From Halomicrobium urmianum (GTDB lineage Archaea > Halobacteriota > Halobacteria > Halobacteriales > Haloarculaceae): DNA of 64,000 nucleotides. The stretch covers positions 1-64,000 of the forward strand of contig NZ_CP084090.1 in assembly GCF_020217425.1 (NCBI RefSeq), given 5' to 3'. The translations under genes were made by a program, and so were the position numbers. The notes beneath the pieces were generated by a model that saw nothing but the letters and a program-made list of their open reading frames with translations, ran no database searches and was not told where the DNA came from. This document shows positions 10,396 through 18,984 of the stretch, in pieces (positions within the stretch are counted from its first letter, which is position 1; every line of letters begins with the position of its first letter).

Positions 10396-10512
10396 ATGTT
10401 CGTCCTACTGCAGGAAGGGGTCAACGCGGGCGTGATCAGCGCAGCGGGCTGGATCGTCGGGCTCGGCGGCCTCCTGCTCACCGCCGTGTGGCTGCTGTAC
10501 CTGTACCGCTGA
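10396..10512 (+). CDS. Very small single-TM protein (38 aa)
   Basis: A 38-residue product beginning MFVLLQEGVNAGVISAAG, followed by one strongly hydrophobic helix ending LLYLYR. A tiny membrane protein with this 'EGVNAGVISAAGWIVGLGG' layout recurs in haloarchaeal genomes, which supports it as a real gene. It sits between two divergent/convergent minus-strand genes with its own start. No function is known. Confidence 0.65.
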   Translation: MFVLLQEGVNAGVISAAGWIVGLGGLLLTAVWLLYLYR

Positions 10513-10536
10513 CGGGCAGTCGCTTCGAAAGTCCGG

Positions 10537-11214
10537 TCACTCGACTCGCTCGTCGAGCCACGCGGCCGCTTCCTCGACCGCCTCGGCGTCGGTCCCCTGA
10601 ATCTTCACGCTGACCGAGTCGCCGGGGTAGCTCCCCACGGTCACGGGGAACCGCTCGCGCAGTTCGCGGAGCCGGTCGAGCAGCGCGCTCTCCGGCTCGT
10701 CGGCCTCGACGACGGCGACGTGACGGACCTCGCCGGCGAACTCCTCGTCCACGTCCTCGAACATCCGCTTCATCTCGTCTGGGACGCCCGGCAGGACGTA
10801 GCAGTCCTCGACGACGCAGCCCGGCGCGACCCCCTCTCGGTTCGGTAGGACGCGGGCCCCCTCGGGCACGTCGCCCGTGCCCTCGGTGAGGTCGTCCCGC
10901 GAGTAGCCGTCCTCCTCCAGCCAGCGCAGCGCCTCCTCGGACTCGACCACGTCGCGGTCGAACGCGGCCGCGACCCCCTCCATCGTGACGTCGTCGTGGG
11001 TCGGCCCGAGCCCGCCCGTGACGATCACCGCGTCGTAGCCGGTGTGGTAGTCCCGGACCACGCCGGCGATGTCCTCGACACGGTCGGGCACGACCGTCGT
11101 TCGCTCGACGTCGACGCCCCGCTCGGCGAGTTCCCGCCCCAGCCAGGCGGCGTTCGTGTTGACGGTGTCGCCGGCCAGAATCTCGTCTCCCACTGTTACC
11201 AGCGCGACCTGCAT
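10537..11214 (-). CDS. Molybdopterin-binding domain protein (MoaB/CinA N-terminal type)
   Basis: A 225-residue protein with the MoCF-binding fold: MQVALVTVGDEILAGDTVNTN at the N-terminus and GGLGPTHDDVTMEGVA near residue 67. It resembles the N-terminal half of CinA (competence/damage-inducible) rather than MoaB, because the C-terminal part carries the LPGVPDEMKRMFEDV segment. CinA N-terminal homologues hydrolyse nucleotide-diphosphate-ribose-like compounds or bind molybdopterin; the role here is not established. Confidence 0.85.
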   Translation of the reverse strand: MQVALVTVGDEILAGDTVNTNAAWLGRELAERGVDVERTTVVPDRVEDIAGVVRDYHTGYDAVIVTGGLGPTHDDVTMEGVAAAFDRDVVESEEALRWLEEDGYSRDDLTEGTGDVPEGARVLPNREGVAPGCVVEDCYVLPGVPDEMKRMFEDVDEEFAGEVRHVAVVEADEPESALLDRLRELRERFPVTVGSYPGDSVSVKIQGTDAEAVEEAAAWLDERVE

Positions 11215-11282
11215 AGGCGGAGGTTAGCGCCCGGCGACAAAAAACTCCGCCGCCGACTGAAACAGCCTGTACCGTTCCCCGG

Positions 11283-12056
11283 TCAGCGCATCCCGGGCGG
11301 CGGTCCGCGGTCCCGGGGGTCGTCGTCGTCGCCGACGTCGATGCCGCTCTCCTCGCGGCGGCGCTTCAGCCGCTGGATCTGGCGGTAGTAGTACAGCGCG
11401 CCGCCGCTTCCGATGACGACGGCCGCGACGACCACGGCCCCGAAGATGAGCAGGTCGCGCTGGAGGTAGTAGCGCACCCGGAGCCGCTCGCCGGAGATCT
11501 CGTCCCAGCGGATCGTCATGCGCTCGCCGTCGACATCGGTCTCGTAGCCGCCGGGGTCGACCTGCGAGAGCAGCGGCACGCCCACGCGGGCGTTCGGCGG
11601 CAGCGTGACGGCGTGGGACCCGTCGACGAACACGGGCGTCACGAACTGCTTGCCGTGGCGGGGGGCGACGAAGGCGACCCGGCCGTCGCTGCCGTTGGGG
11701 ACGTGGACGATGGTCCGCTGGCGCGTCTGCTCGGCCGACAGGCCGTCGTGTTCGGCCGGCGTCACGACGGTCCCGTTCGGGAAGCGGTACCGCAGCGACT
11801 CGATGGGGAGGTGACGGTCGCGTCCGAGGTCGTCGGTCCGGTAGGCCTCGAGGGTATCGTTGTCGGAGACGTCGTAGACGCCCTTGAACGACGACCGGTT
11901 GACGACGATGTACGTGTCGGCCTCGTCGCTCCAGTCGTAGGTGGCGTTCCTGTTGAGGTCCTCCGGGTCGGGGTCGCCCGGGCCGAGTATCGACCCGCAG
12001 CCCGCCAGCGCCGCGAGAACCGCCAGCAGCCCCAGGATCGCCAGCCGTCGCCTCAT
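11283..12056 (-). CDS. Lipoprotein with C-terminal TM (DUF5803-like)
   Basis: A 257-residue protein. The start is set at the ATG at 12056, which gives a clean lipoprotein signal (MRRRLAILGLLAVLAALAGC, Cys20 as lipidation site) and overlaps the preceding DUF2110 stop by 4 nt. A beta-rich extracellular domain follows, then one TM helix (LLIFGAVVVAAVVIGSGGAL, about residues 190-213) and a basic/acidic cytoplasmic tail ending GPPPGMR. It is third gene of the tfe operon. The function is unknown; the conserved link with tfe is noted in haloarchaea. Confidence 0.8.
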   Translation of the reverse strand: MRRRLAILGLLAVLAALAGCGSILGPGDPDPEDLNRNATYDWSDEADTYIVVNRSSFKGVYDVSDNDTLEAYRTDDLGRDRHLPIESLRYRFPNGTVVTPAEHDGLSAEQTRQRTIVHVPNGSDGRVAFVAPRHGKQFVTPVFVDGSHAVTLPPNARVGVPLLSQVDPGGYETDVDGERMTIRWDEISGERLRVRYYLQRDLLIFGAVVVAAVVIGSGGALYYYRQIQRLKRRREESGIDVGDDDDPRDRGPPPGMR

Positions 12057-12733
12057 GGCACGACGCAGAGCAGCTCCGACGGGAGATATTGCCCGATGCT
12101 CGCGAGCAGTCCCGGCGGGTCCGTGTCCTCGCGGCAGACGATGGACTGCTCCAGCAGCCCCAGCCGCTCGACCGTGACGATGTCCTCGGCGTGGCCGGCG
12201 CGGTTGACCGTCGCCCGGACCTCCGAGCGGGTCGCGCTGTTGACATTCACGCGCCCGGTCCCCCGGGTCCACTCGTACAGTTCGTCCCGGGCGTCGTCGC
12301 TGAGGCGGGCCGGCTCGTCCCCGTCGCCCGCGACGAACTCCAGCGGGACGTGCTGGACGAGGCCGAAGCGCGTCCGGATCTGCTCGGGCGACCCCTGCCC
12401 GAGGCCGATCTCGTCGGTCGGCACCTGCACCTGATTCCCGAATCCGGCGTCGAGGACGAACCCGTCCTCGTCCCAGGCCTCGAGGGTACCCACGTAGGTC
12501 TCGCCGGCCTCGTGCTCGGGGACGACCTCGCCGAACTCCTCCCCGAGGAGGTTCCGGGCGGCCGTGGCGTCGTCGCCCTCGACGGTCACCGAGGGGAAGT
12601 CGTCCTCGCGCACCCCGACATCGACGTCGGCGTCGAGGTCCGCCAGCCGGTCGGCGACCAGCGACGTCAGCGAGTCCAGCGCCCGCTCGCGGGCGTCGCC
12701 TTCGACGTACAGCTTCGTCGCGAGTACGACCAT
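12053..12733 (-). CDS. DUF2110 family protein, partner gene of TFE
   Basis: A 226-residue archaeal protein starting MVVLATKLYVEGDARERALD. It has an N-terminal alpha/beta domain, a central OB-like part (GTLEAWDEDGFVLDAGFGNQVQV) and a C-terminal NINS/NVNSATRSEVRATV stretch. The ATG overlaps the TFE stop and its stop overlaps the next ATG, so it sits in a tightly coupled three-gene operon with tfe. DUF2110 genes accompany tfe in many euryarchaea, suggesting a role in transcription or RNA metabolism, but no function is proven. Confidence 0.85.
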   Translation of the reverse strand: MVVLATKLYVEGDARERALDSLTSLVADRLADLDADVDVGVREDDFPSVTVEGDDATAARNLLGEEFGEVVPEHEAGETYVGTLEAWDEDGFVLDAGFGNQVQVPTDEIGLGQGSPEQIRTRFGLVQHVPLEFVAGDGDEPARLSDDARDELYEWTRGTGRVNVNSATRSEVRATVNRAGHAEDIVTVERLGLLEQSIVCREDTDPPGLLASIGQYLPSELLCVVP

Positions 12734-13266
12734 CAGACCTCGGCTTCCTCGATGTCGACGTTCAGTTCGTCGCGCAGCTGCGCGATGCGGCCCTCCATCG
12801 CCTCGACGAGGCGCGTGTTCTCCATCGCCTCGACCTGGTTGCCGCACTCGGGGCACTCGAAGCCGAACTCCATGGCCTCGTCGAACTCGAAGCGGATGCC
12901 GCAGGTCTCACAGAGGTAGAACTCGTTCTCCTGCTCGTAGGCCTGGCGCGCCTCGAGCGCGTCGAGCAGGCGGTGCATCTCCTCCTCGAGCTTCTCCGGG
13001 ATGTTCTCGTAGTGGAACGTCCAGAGGTAGGTGAGCCACCCGGAGTCCTCGTCGCGCAGGCGGCGGTAGGAGGCCAGGTCGTTCTCGTAGAGGATGAACA
13101 GCGCCCGGCGGACGTCGTTCAGCTCCAGTCCGAGCTCCTCGGCCAGTTCTTCGTCCGTCACTTCCCCGTCCGGCGGTGCCGCCGCCACGGGCATCCCCTT
13201 CGGGCCGACGAGTTCGTGGAGGTACTTCTGTATCACCGGGTCCTCCAGGAGATCCTCAAAAGCCAT
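12733..13266 (-). CDS. tfe: Transcription factor E alpha subunit
   Basis: A 177-residue archaeal homologue of TFIIE alpha that stabilises the open RNA-polymerase complex. Residues about 1-95 form the extended winged helix (ELGLELNDVRRALFILYENDLA). An alpha-helical linker follows, then a zinc ribbon with two CxxC pairs, CETCGIRF and CPECG, near residues 121-144, and an acidic tail. It is the first gene of the tfe-DUF2110-lipoprotein operon, with 4-nt ATGA overlaps. Confidence 0.95.
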   Translation of the reverse strand: MAFEDLLEDPVIQKYLHELVGPKGMPVAAAPPDGEVTDEELAEELGLELNDVRRALFILYENDLASYRRLRDEDSGWLTYLWTFHYENIPEKLEEEMHRLLDALEARQAYEQENEFYLCETCGIRFEFDEAMEFGFECPECGNQVEAMENTRLVEAMEGRIAQLRDELNVDIEEAEV

Positions 13267-13299
13267 TGTGTGGGTTTCGGTCCGTCGCCCGGTTAAGTT

Positions 13300-13854
13300 T
13301 TAGCTTTCCCGCCGATGCTCGCGAGCGTCCTCGACGCGCTTGCCGCTCTCCTGCGGGACGACCACCTGGTCGGCGTCCGCCCACTCGCGGTCCAGTTCGC
13401 GGCCGTCGAAGAGCCGGTCGAGGAACACGGCCAGCGCGGCGATCTCGGAGTGGGGCTGGCTGGTCACGCCGACGTTCCAGTCGGCCCGCTCGTACACCTC
13501 GAAGGGCACCTTCTCGGCGCCGACGACGACCAGCAGCGGCTCGTCGTGGTGGGCCTCGCGAATCTCGCCCTCGACGTCCTGGACGGGCAGCCCGTACATG
13601 GTCAGGTGGACGACCCGACCGTCCCAGCCGCGGACCGTCCCCAGCGGCGAGTCGGTCACCTCGACGTCGAAGGGGCCGCCGAAGCGGTCGGTGATGTCGA
13701 CGACTGTCTCCTCGCGGCCGGACGCGACGTCCTCGAGTACGACCCTGTCGGCGCCGAGCGCGCGGGCCGTCAGGCCGACGTGGGTCGTCGTGCGCTCGTC
13801 GCGGCCCGGCCGGTGACCCAGCCTGAGCACCGCGACCTCGGGTTCGTCCTGCAT
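13300..13854 (-). CDS. tRNA (cytidine-56-2'-O)-methyltransferase, Trm56 type
   Basis: A 184-residue SPOUT-class methylase predicted to 2'-O-methylate C56 in the T-loop of tRNA using SAM. It starts MQDEPEVAVLRLGHRPGRDER and has the LGHRxxRDxRxTTHV opening typical of Trm56. The knot part contains LLVVVGAEKVPFEVYERADWNVGVTSQPHSEIAAL. Trm56 replaces the box C/D-guided modification in most euryarchaea. It is downstream of, and on the same strand as, the cyclophilin-like gene; the 33-nt gap to tfe leaves room for the tfe promoter only. Confidence 0.9.
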   Translation of the reverse strand: MQDEPEVAVLRLGHRPGRDERTTTHVGLTARALGADRVVLEDVASGREETVVDITDRFGGPFDVEVTDSPLGTVRGWDGRVVHLTMYGLPVQDVEGEIREAHHDEPLLVVVGAEKVPFEVYERADWNVGVTSQPHSEIAALAVFLDRLFDGRELDREWADADQVVVPQESGKRVEDAREHRRES

Positions 13855-13927
13855 GGCCGGTGCGAGTGGGGCCAGCGGGGTACCCGTTTCGATCCGACCG
13901 GAGCCGGCGCGAGCGATTCGCCGGCGA

Positions 13928-14299
13928 CTACCGCTCCTCGACGCGGACGGTCGCGCCGCCGTCCAGATCCTCCAGCGGCGAGACGTCCGCTACTTCCGCG
14001 ACGACCGCCACGTCCTCTGCGGCCCGCGGTTCGTCGTCCACGCTGGCCGGCGTCGGCCCCCAGAACAGGCACAGGACGTCGCCCGCCGGCCAGTAGGCGA
14101 CGGCGCCCTCGGGGACCTCGGTCCGGGTCGACGCGGGCGACGCGTCGAGCGACACCGAGAAGTACAGTTCGTCGCCCCAGCGCGTGGCGTTGCCGGCGGC
14201 GGGCAGGGCGTCGGCGAGGGCGTCGCTGACGGCGGGGTTCTCGTCGGTCCACTCCGCGGCGAGTTCGCGGCCGTCGACGGAGACGGTGAGGTCGGCCAT
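13928..14299 (-). CDS. Cyclophilin-like fold protein (TM1367/DUF369 type)
   Basis: A 123-residue all-beta protein starting MADLTVSVDGRELAAEW. The GDELYFSVSLD and PEGAVAYWPAGDVLCLFWGPTP segments match the small cyclophilin-like family (Pfam Cyclophil_like). Prolyl-isomerase residues are not evident, and the family has no defined activity. It is followed 73 nt later by the Trm56-like gene. Confidence 0.75.
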   Translation of the reverse strand: MADLTVSVDGRELAAEWTDENPAVSDALADALPAAGNATRWGDELYFSVSLDASPASTRTEVPEGAVAYWPAGDVLCLFWGPTPASVDDEPRAAEDVAVVAEVADVSPLEDLDGGATVRVEER

Positions 14300-14370
14300 A
14301 CGCCGCGGTTCAGTTCCGTCTCACTCTGTCTTTGCGGTGTGGGCAGCGGCCGTATCGACGACCGGCCGCG

Positions 14371-15078
14371 CTACTCCGACGAACCCTCTCGACGCGCGGA
14401 CTCGATGGCGGCACTGACCGTCTCGAAGTCGTTGCCCTCCGTGGCCTCGCCGTTCACCCAGACGGTCGGCGTCCCCTGGACGCCGTTGTCGATGCCGTGT
14501 TCGCGGTCGCGCTCGACGGTGGAATCGTACCGGCGCTCCTCGGCGGCCGAGCGCACCGTTTCGGCGTCGACGTCGAAGTCCTCGGCCAGCGAGGCGTAGG
14601 TGTCCGGCTCCAGCGAGCCCTGGTTCGCGAACAGGGCTTTGGCGTACTCGAAGAACGCCGCCTGGCCGACCTCGTCCTGGATCGCCCGGGCGGCGCTGGG
14701 CGCCTGCCAGGAGATCGTGTCGTCGACCGGGATGGGGAAGTCGCGGTGCTGGTAGGTGACGACACCCCCCGAGATGTACTCCTCCCGAATCTGCGGGAAG
14801 ACGTCCTCGTTGAAGGTCCGACAGTGCGGGCAGGCGAAGTCCTCGAAGACGGTGACGGTCACCGACGCGCCCTCCTCGCTCAGCGCCGGGACGGGCAGCG
14901 TGGCCTGTCGGCCGCCGGCCCCGTCGCCGTCCGTGCCGTTCCCGCCGCCGGACTCATTCCCGTCCCCGCCGCCGTCCGGCTCGGCACCGCCGTCGCCACC
15001 CAGACAGCCGCTCCATCCCGCGAGAGCGCTCGTCCCCGCCGCTGCGAGCAGCGAGCGCCGTGACAGCCGTTCGTCCAT
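14371..15078 (-). CDS. DsbA-family thioredoxin-fold lipoprotein (Tat-exported)
   Basis: A 235-residue extracellular thiol-disulfide oxidoreductase. The start at 15078 gives a Tat signal MDERLSRRSLLAAAG and a lipobox ending in GC (Cys26 or so), followed by a Gly/Asp linker. The active site is FACPHC (CPHC, as in DsbA) in VTVFEDFACPHCRTFNEDVFP. A cis-Pro segment GTPTVWVNG lies near the C-terminus. Its role is probably folding or redox maintenance of secreted proteins. The longer in-frame starts would destroy the signal. Confidence 0.88.
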   Translation of the reverse strand: MDERLSRRSLLAAAGTSALAGWSGCLGGDGGAEPDGGGDGNESGGGNGTDGDGAGGRQATLPVPALSEEGASVTVTVFEDFACPHCRTFNEDVFPQIREEYISGGVVTYQHRDFPIPVDDTISWQAPSAARAIQDEVGQAAFFEYAKALFANQGSLEPDTYASLAEDFDVDAETVRSAAEERRYDSTVERDREHGIDNGVQGTPTVWVNGEATEGNDFETVSAAIESARREGSSE

Positions 15079-15172
15079 GTCACGTGGTGGCCGCCGGAGG
15101 CCCATAACTGCGTTGAGTTGACGGCGAGCCGACACCGGAACGACCAACTGGGACCCCTGCGCACGACGCTCC

Positions 15173-16099
15173 ATGGAACTGCGGAACAAGACGGTGGTGA
15201 TCACGGGTGGCGCGGGGTTCGTCGGCTCTCACCTGGCCGACCGCCTCGTCGCCGACAACGAGGTGCGCGTCGCGGACGACTGCTCGAACGGCGACCCCGG
15301 CTGGGTCCCCGACGACGCCGAACTGCTGCGCGGCGACCTGACTGACCCCGACGTCGTCGGCGGTGCCATCACGTCCGACGTCGACGTCGTCTTCCACTTC
15401 GCCGCCGACAAGGACCCGGCGCGGGACGACGTCGAGCAGTACCGGTTCAACAACCGCCTCACCGAGAACGTCCTCGAACGGATGGACGAGGTCGGCGTCG
15501 AGAACGTCGCGTTCACGTCGTCCTCGACCGTGTACGGCGAGGCCCCGCGGCCCACGCCGGAGGACTACGCGCCCATGGAGCCGATCAGCATCTACGGCGC
15601 CAGCAAGCTCGGCGAGGAGTCGCTGCTGTCGGTGTACGCCAACACCCACGACTTCACGGCGTGGGTGTTCCGCTTCGCCAACATCGTCGGCCCGCGCCTC
15701 CAGAAGGGCGCCGTCATCCCGGACTTCATCCACAAGCTCCGCGCGGACCCCGAGACGCTGGAGATCCTCGGCGACGGCCGCCAGGAGAAGTCCTACATGC
15801 ACATCTCCGAGTGCGTCGACGCGATGTGCCACGTCGTCGGACACGCCGACGCGCCGTTCAACGTCTACAACCTCGGGACGCGGACGACCACGTCGGTCAA
15901 CGCCATCGCCGACATCGTGGCCGACGAGATGGGCGTCAACCCGGACTACGAGTACACCGGCGGCGACCGCGGCTGGACCGGCGACGTCCCGCGGATGCGC
16001 CTCTCCATCGAGAAGCTCTCGGCGCTGGGCTGGGAGCCCGAGCAGTCCAGCGACGACGCCGTCCGGCAGGCGACGCGGGAACTGCTCGAAGAGCACTGA
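15173..16099 (+). CDS. NAD-dependent sugar epimerase/dehydratase (extended SDR)
   Basis: A 308-residue extended short-chain dehydrogenase. The NAD motif GGAGFVGSHLAD lies at residues 12-23, the catalytic Ser/Thr in SSSTVYGEA and the YxxxK pair in YGASK near residue 142-146. Related proteins are UDP-glucose 4-epimerases and GDP-mannose dehydratases acting in surface polysaccharide or N-glycan synthesis. The exact sugar is unknown. It is monocistronic, divergent from the DsbA-like gene. Confidence 0.88.
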   Translation: MELRNKTVVITGGAGFVGSHLADRLVADNEVRVADDCSNGDPGWVPDDAELLRGDLTDPDVVGGAITSDVDVVFHFAADKDPARDDVEQYRFNNRLTENVLERMDEVGVENVAFTSSSTVYGEAPRPTPEDYAPMEPISIYGASKLGEESLLSVYANTHDFTAWVFRFANIVGPRLQKGAVIPDFIHKLRADPETLEILGDGRQEKSYMHISECVDAMCHVVGHADAPFNVYNLGTRTTTSVNAIADIVADEMGVNPDYEYTGGDRGWTGDVPRMRLSIEKLSALGWEPEQSSDDAVRQATRELLEEH

Positions 16100-16118
16100 A
16101 AGGGCACTCGGCGCCCGC

Positions 16119-16613
16119 TCAGGGCGCGTACGTGCCCTCGAGTTCCGCCTTCTCGACGAGGTGCCCCTCCGCGGCGTCGTAGAGGTCGTCCTTCTTCGCG
16201 CCGCGCTGGAGGTCCAGTTCGTCGTCCAGGGCGTAAACCAGGAACCGGTAGGCGTGTTCGCGGTCCGGCGGGTTCGGGCCGCCCCAGCCGACTTCCCCGA
16301 AGTCGTTCTGTCCCTCGACCGCGCCCTCGGCGTCCTGACGAGCCCGCGAGTCAGGGCTCGACGAGCCCCGCTCGTCGGCGTCCCAGCCTTCGGGGATCAC
16401 CGTCCGGTCGGGGTCGACGTTCCAGACGACCCAGTGGTCCCACACCTTCCCCGCGGGATCGCGGGCGTCCGGGTCGTCGACGACGATGGCCAGCGTCTCC
16501 GCCTCGTCCGGCACGTCGGACACCTCCAGCGGCGGGTTCACGTCCTCCTCGGCGTATCCGTGGCGCTCGGGGATCGGCTCGCCGTCCTCGAACGCCGGGC
16601 TGGCGAGTTCCAT
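16119..16613 (-). CDS. YbhB/YbcL family (PEBP/Raf kinase inhibitor-like) protein
   Basis: A 164-residue phosphatidylethanolamine-binding-protein fold, starting MELASPAFEDGEPIPERHGYA. The ligand-site strings DDPDARDPAGKVWDHWVVWN and GGPNPPDREHAYRF are present. A loop around residues 80-100 carries an insertion, RGSSSPDSRARQDAEGA, that interrupts the usual family pattern. It matches a short repeat also found in the genes near 28.2 and 45.6 kb. Confidence 0.85.
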   Translation of the reverse strand: MELASPAFEDGEPIPERHGYAEEDVNPPLEVSDVPDEAETLAIVVDDPDARDPAGKVWDHWVVWNVDPDRTVIPEGWDADERGSSSPDSRARQDAEGAVEGQNDFGEVGWGGPNPPDREHAYRFLVYALDDELDLQRGAKKDDLYDAAEGHLVEKAELEGTYAP

Positions 16614-16736
16614 GGCCGTTCGAAAGTGGTCGCGCCCGCGTCAAAAAATCGACCCCGGCGCGCGACCGCCGTCCAGACCGTCCCCGCCGGGAGGAGAACG
16701 ACAGCGTATTTCCCCCCGGGTCGCTTACGCCGGGCC

Positions 16737-17492
16737 GTGCAGATAGTGGGCTATCGCTCCCGCGTCGAGGAGCCCGCGGCCCTCCTCGTCGCGGAGGACG
16801 GCAGCGTCCGTCGCGAGTCGCTGGCGCCCGGCGACGAACTCGCCTACACGCTGGAGCGACGCCACTGCGCGGGCGTCGTCAACGGCGACGACCACACGCC
16901 CTGCTCCAACGAGCGGGCGCCCTACTGCGACGTCCACACCGACCGGTGGCCCTGCGCCCGCTGTACCGGGAACTGCGACCTGCCGCTCGAGAGCTGTCGC
17001 GAGGAGCACGCCGTCTACCTGGCCGCGTTCGCACCCGACGAGTTCAAGGTCGGCGTGACCCGCTCGTGGCGACTGGAGACGCGCCTGCGCGAGCAGGGCG
17101 CCGACCGCGCCGCCCACCTCCGGACCGTGGCCGACGGGCGCGTCGCCCGGCAGATCGAGGCCGATATCGCGACCGAGATCGGCGACCGCGTGCGCGTCCC
17201 GACCAAGATAGCCGGCCTCGGAGCCGCCGTCGACGAGGACGCCTGGTCGGGCCTGCTGTCCGGGTTCGATCCGATCGAGACCTACGACTTCGACTACGGA
17301 CTGGACCTAGCCGAGCGGCCCGTCAGCGAGACGCTCGCGACGGGCACCGTCGTCGGCGCGAAGGGCCGGATCCTCGTCCTGAAGAACGGGGGCAGCACGT
17401 ACGCGGTGGACCTCCGGGACCTGGTGGGCCGGGAGGTCTCCGGCGGGGCGACCGACCGCGACCTCCAGTCGAGCCTCGGTGCCTTCGGGTGA
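16737..17492 (+). CDS. DUF2797 family cysteine-rich protein
   Basis: A 251-residue protein. The GTG at 16737 (MQIVGYRS) is chosen because it starts right at the conserved region and a tatttc TATA-like box lies about 28 nt before. The N-terminal half has a metal-binding set (RHCAGV, HTPC, YCDVH, PCARCTGNC). The middle (VYLAAFAPDEFKVGVTRSWRLETRLREQGA) resembles a GIY-YIG-like module; that similarity is my reading, not an established assignment. The function is unknown; the Cys-His spacing suggests zinc. Confidence 0.8.
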   Translation: MQIVGYRSRVEEPAALLVAEDGSVRRESLAPGDELAYTLERRHCAGVVNGDDHTPCSNERAPYCDVHTDRWPCARCTGNCDLPLESCREEHAVYLAAFAPDEFKVGVTRSWRLETRLREQGADRAAHLRTVADGRVARQIEADIATEIGDRVRVPTKIAGLGAAVDEDAWSGLLSGFDPIETYDFDYGLDLAERPVSETLATGTVVGAKGRILVLKNGGSTYAVDLRDLVGREVSGGATDRDLQSSLGAFG

Positions 17493-17579
17493 TTTCGACG
17501 ACCACAGGCGGCATCAGCGGATATTTCGTCCGTTCTGTCGAGCACAAAATACTTGTAACACCGTGCGAGTCTCTCCGGC

Positions 17580-18620
17580 GTGCAGCGAGAGACAGCTTTC
17601 GCGGGTGGCGTGGTGGCGATCGTCGCCGTCATGTTGCTCAGCGCCGCCCTGGTCCCCGGCGTCGTCCCCGAGCAGGACGACGGGCCCGACGTCAGGGCGA
17701 GCCACCTCGACATCCGCGAGGACGACTCGACGATCCGTACCGCGGCGGTGCCCGGGGACACCGTCGTCTTCGGGCTAGACATCCGGCTGCGCCACCGCGG
17801 CGGGCCGGCGGAGAACGTCACGGTCGAGGGCCGGGCGTTCGACGAGGAGACGAACCTGCTGGCGACGAGCGAGCGCGTCGACGCCGGAACCATCAACGGC
17901 GACCGCGAGGTCTCTGTGCCCGTGAACCTGACCGTCGACCGCGAGGGCGGATACAGGTTCGAGACGATCGTCTACGAGAACGGGACTCGCGTGGCCCAGG
18001 CGTCGCAGTCCATCGGCGGCGTCGATGCGCTCACGCCCGACTACTCGCGCTCGCCGATCGGCTTCCAGCGGTTCGACGGCGGCGACGGAGCGCGGACCAT
18101 CGCGCCGCGCGACCCGCGCGTCGAGGACGGCCGCGCCACGCTGAACGTGTCGACGTTCCTCACGAACTCCGGGTCGGCGTCGGCCGGCGACGTGACGCTG
18201 CTCGTGCAGGCCCGGCAGGCCGACTCCAACCTCATCGCCGACGAGATCCGTCGGTCGGTCGACTCGATCCGGCCGGGTCGCTCCGTCCAGACTAACGTCG
18301 AACTGACCGTCCCGGACGGCTACAACTACTGGCTCGACGCCATCCTGTTCAAGGACGGCGTCATCATCGACACGGCGCGCGGACCGGCGGCGCTCGACCC
18401 GCCGATGAACGAAAGCGAGGGCACCACCGACGGCGGCACCGAGTTCGAGGCGTCCGACTTCGAGGGCGACAGCGTCACGGACGAGCCCGAGCGGGACGCG
18501 GGCGCCGGTGACGGTGGCGAGCCCACGTACACCGAGGGACAGGGCCCCGGCTTCGGCCTCACCGCGGCGCTGGCCGGACTGCTCGCGACCGCACTCCTCA
18601 TCGCACGCAATCATGACTGA
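17580..18620 (+). CDS. Secreted protein with PGF-CTERM sorting signal
   Basis: A 346-residue cell-surface protein with a GTG start. It has an N-terminal signal (AFAGGVVAIVAVMLLSAAL) and two beta-sandwich domains with N-glycosylation sequons (NVT, NLT, NGT, NVS). An acidic Thr/Glu/Gly-rich linker leads to a C-terminal GPGFGLTAALAGLLATALL helix followed by ARNHD. The PGF-TM-charged layout is the PGF-CTERM signal processed by archaeosortase A, which removes the helix and attaches lipid. The ligand or role is unknown (DUF7490-like by memory). It overlaps the next membrane gene by 8 nt. Confidence 0.8.
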   Translation: MQRETAFAGGVVAIVAVMLLSAALVPGVVPEQDDGPDVRASHLDIREDDSTIRTAAVPGDTVVFGLDIRLRHRGGPAENVTVEGRAFDEETNLLATSERVDAGTINGDREVSVPVNLTVDREGGYRFETIVYENGTRVAQASQSIGGVDALTPDYSRSPIGFQRFDGGDGARTIAPRDPRVEDGRATLNVSTFLTNSGSASAGDVTLLVQARQADSNLIADEIRRSVDSIRPGRSVQTNVELTVPDGYNYWLDAILFKDGVIIDTARGPAALDPPMNESEGTTDGGTEFEASDFEGDSVTDEPERDAGAGDGGEPTYTEGQGPGFGLTAALAGLLATALLIARNHD

Positions 18621-18945
18621 CACGGACGACACCACGGCGGTCGAATCGACGGTCGACGCCGACGACGGCGGCGTCGAGACGAACTACCCGGCCGGCGACC
18701 CGGGTATCGAAGCGGACGACGGAGACGACGACGCCGACCTCGTCGACTACGTCGAGTGGAGCCTGCTGGCCATCCTGCTGCTGGTGGCGCTGGTCGCGAC
18801 CTTCCGGTTCTACTTCGCGATGTCCACAGCGATCGACAACTTCGTCACGCGGGAGTTCCGGCCGCTGTTCCAGGCCGCGTTCAACCTGGCCATCCTGCTG
18901 GCCTGCGGTGCCGGCCTCACGGCCCTGGTCCGCCGGATCAGGTAG
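18613..18945 (+). CDS. Small membrane protein, two TM, acidic N-terminus
   Basis: A 110-residue protein. A strongly acidic cytoplasmic N-terminus of about 45 residues precedes two TM helices (WSLLAILLLVALVATFRFYF and AAFNLAILLACGAGLTALV) and an RRIR end. The start ATG lies inside the end of the PGF-CTERM gene, so the pair is probably co-expressed and may act together at the membrane. No named family is recognised. Confidence 0.7.
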   Translation: MTDTDDTTAVESTVDADDGGVETNYPAGDPGIEADDGDDDADLVDYVEWSLLAILLLVALVATFRFYFAMSTAIDNFVTREFRPLFQAAFNLAILLACGAGLTALVRRIR

Positions 18946-18984
18946 ACGACAATCCTTTTCCGGCGGCCATTCCAACCCCGAGCC

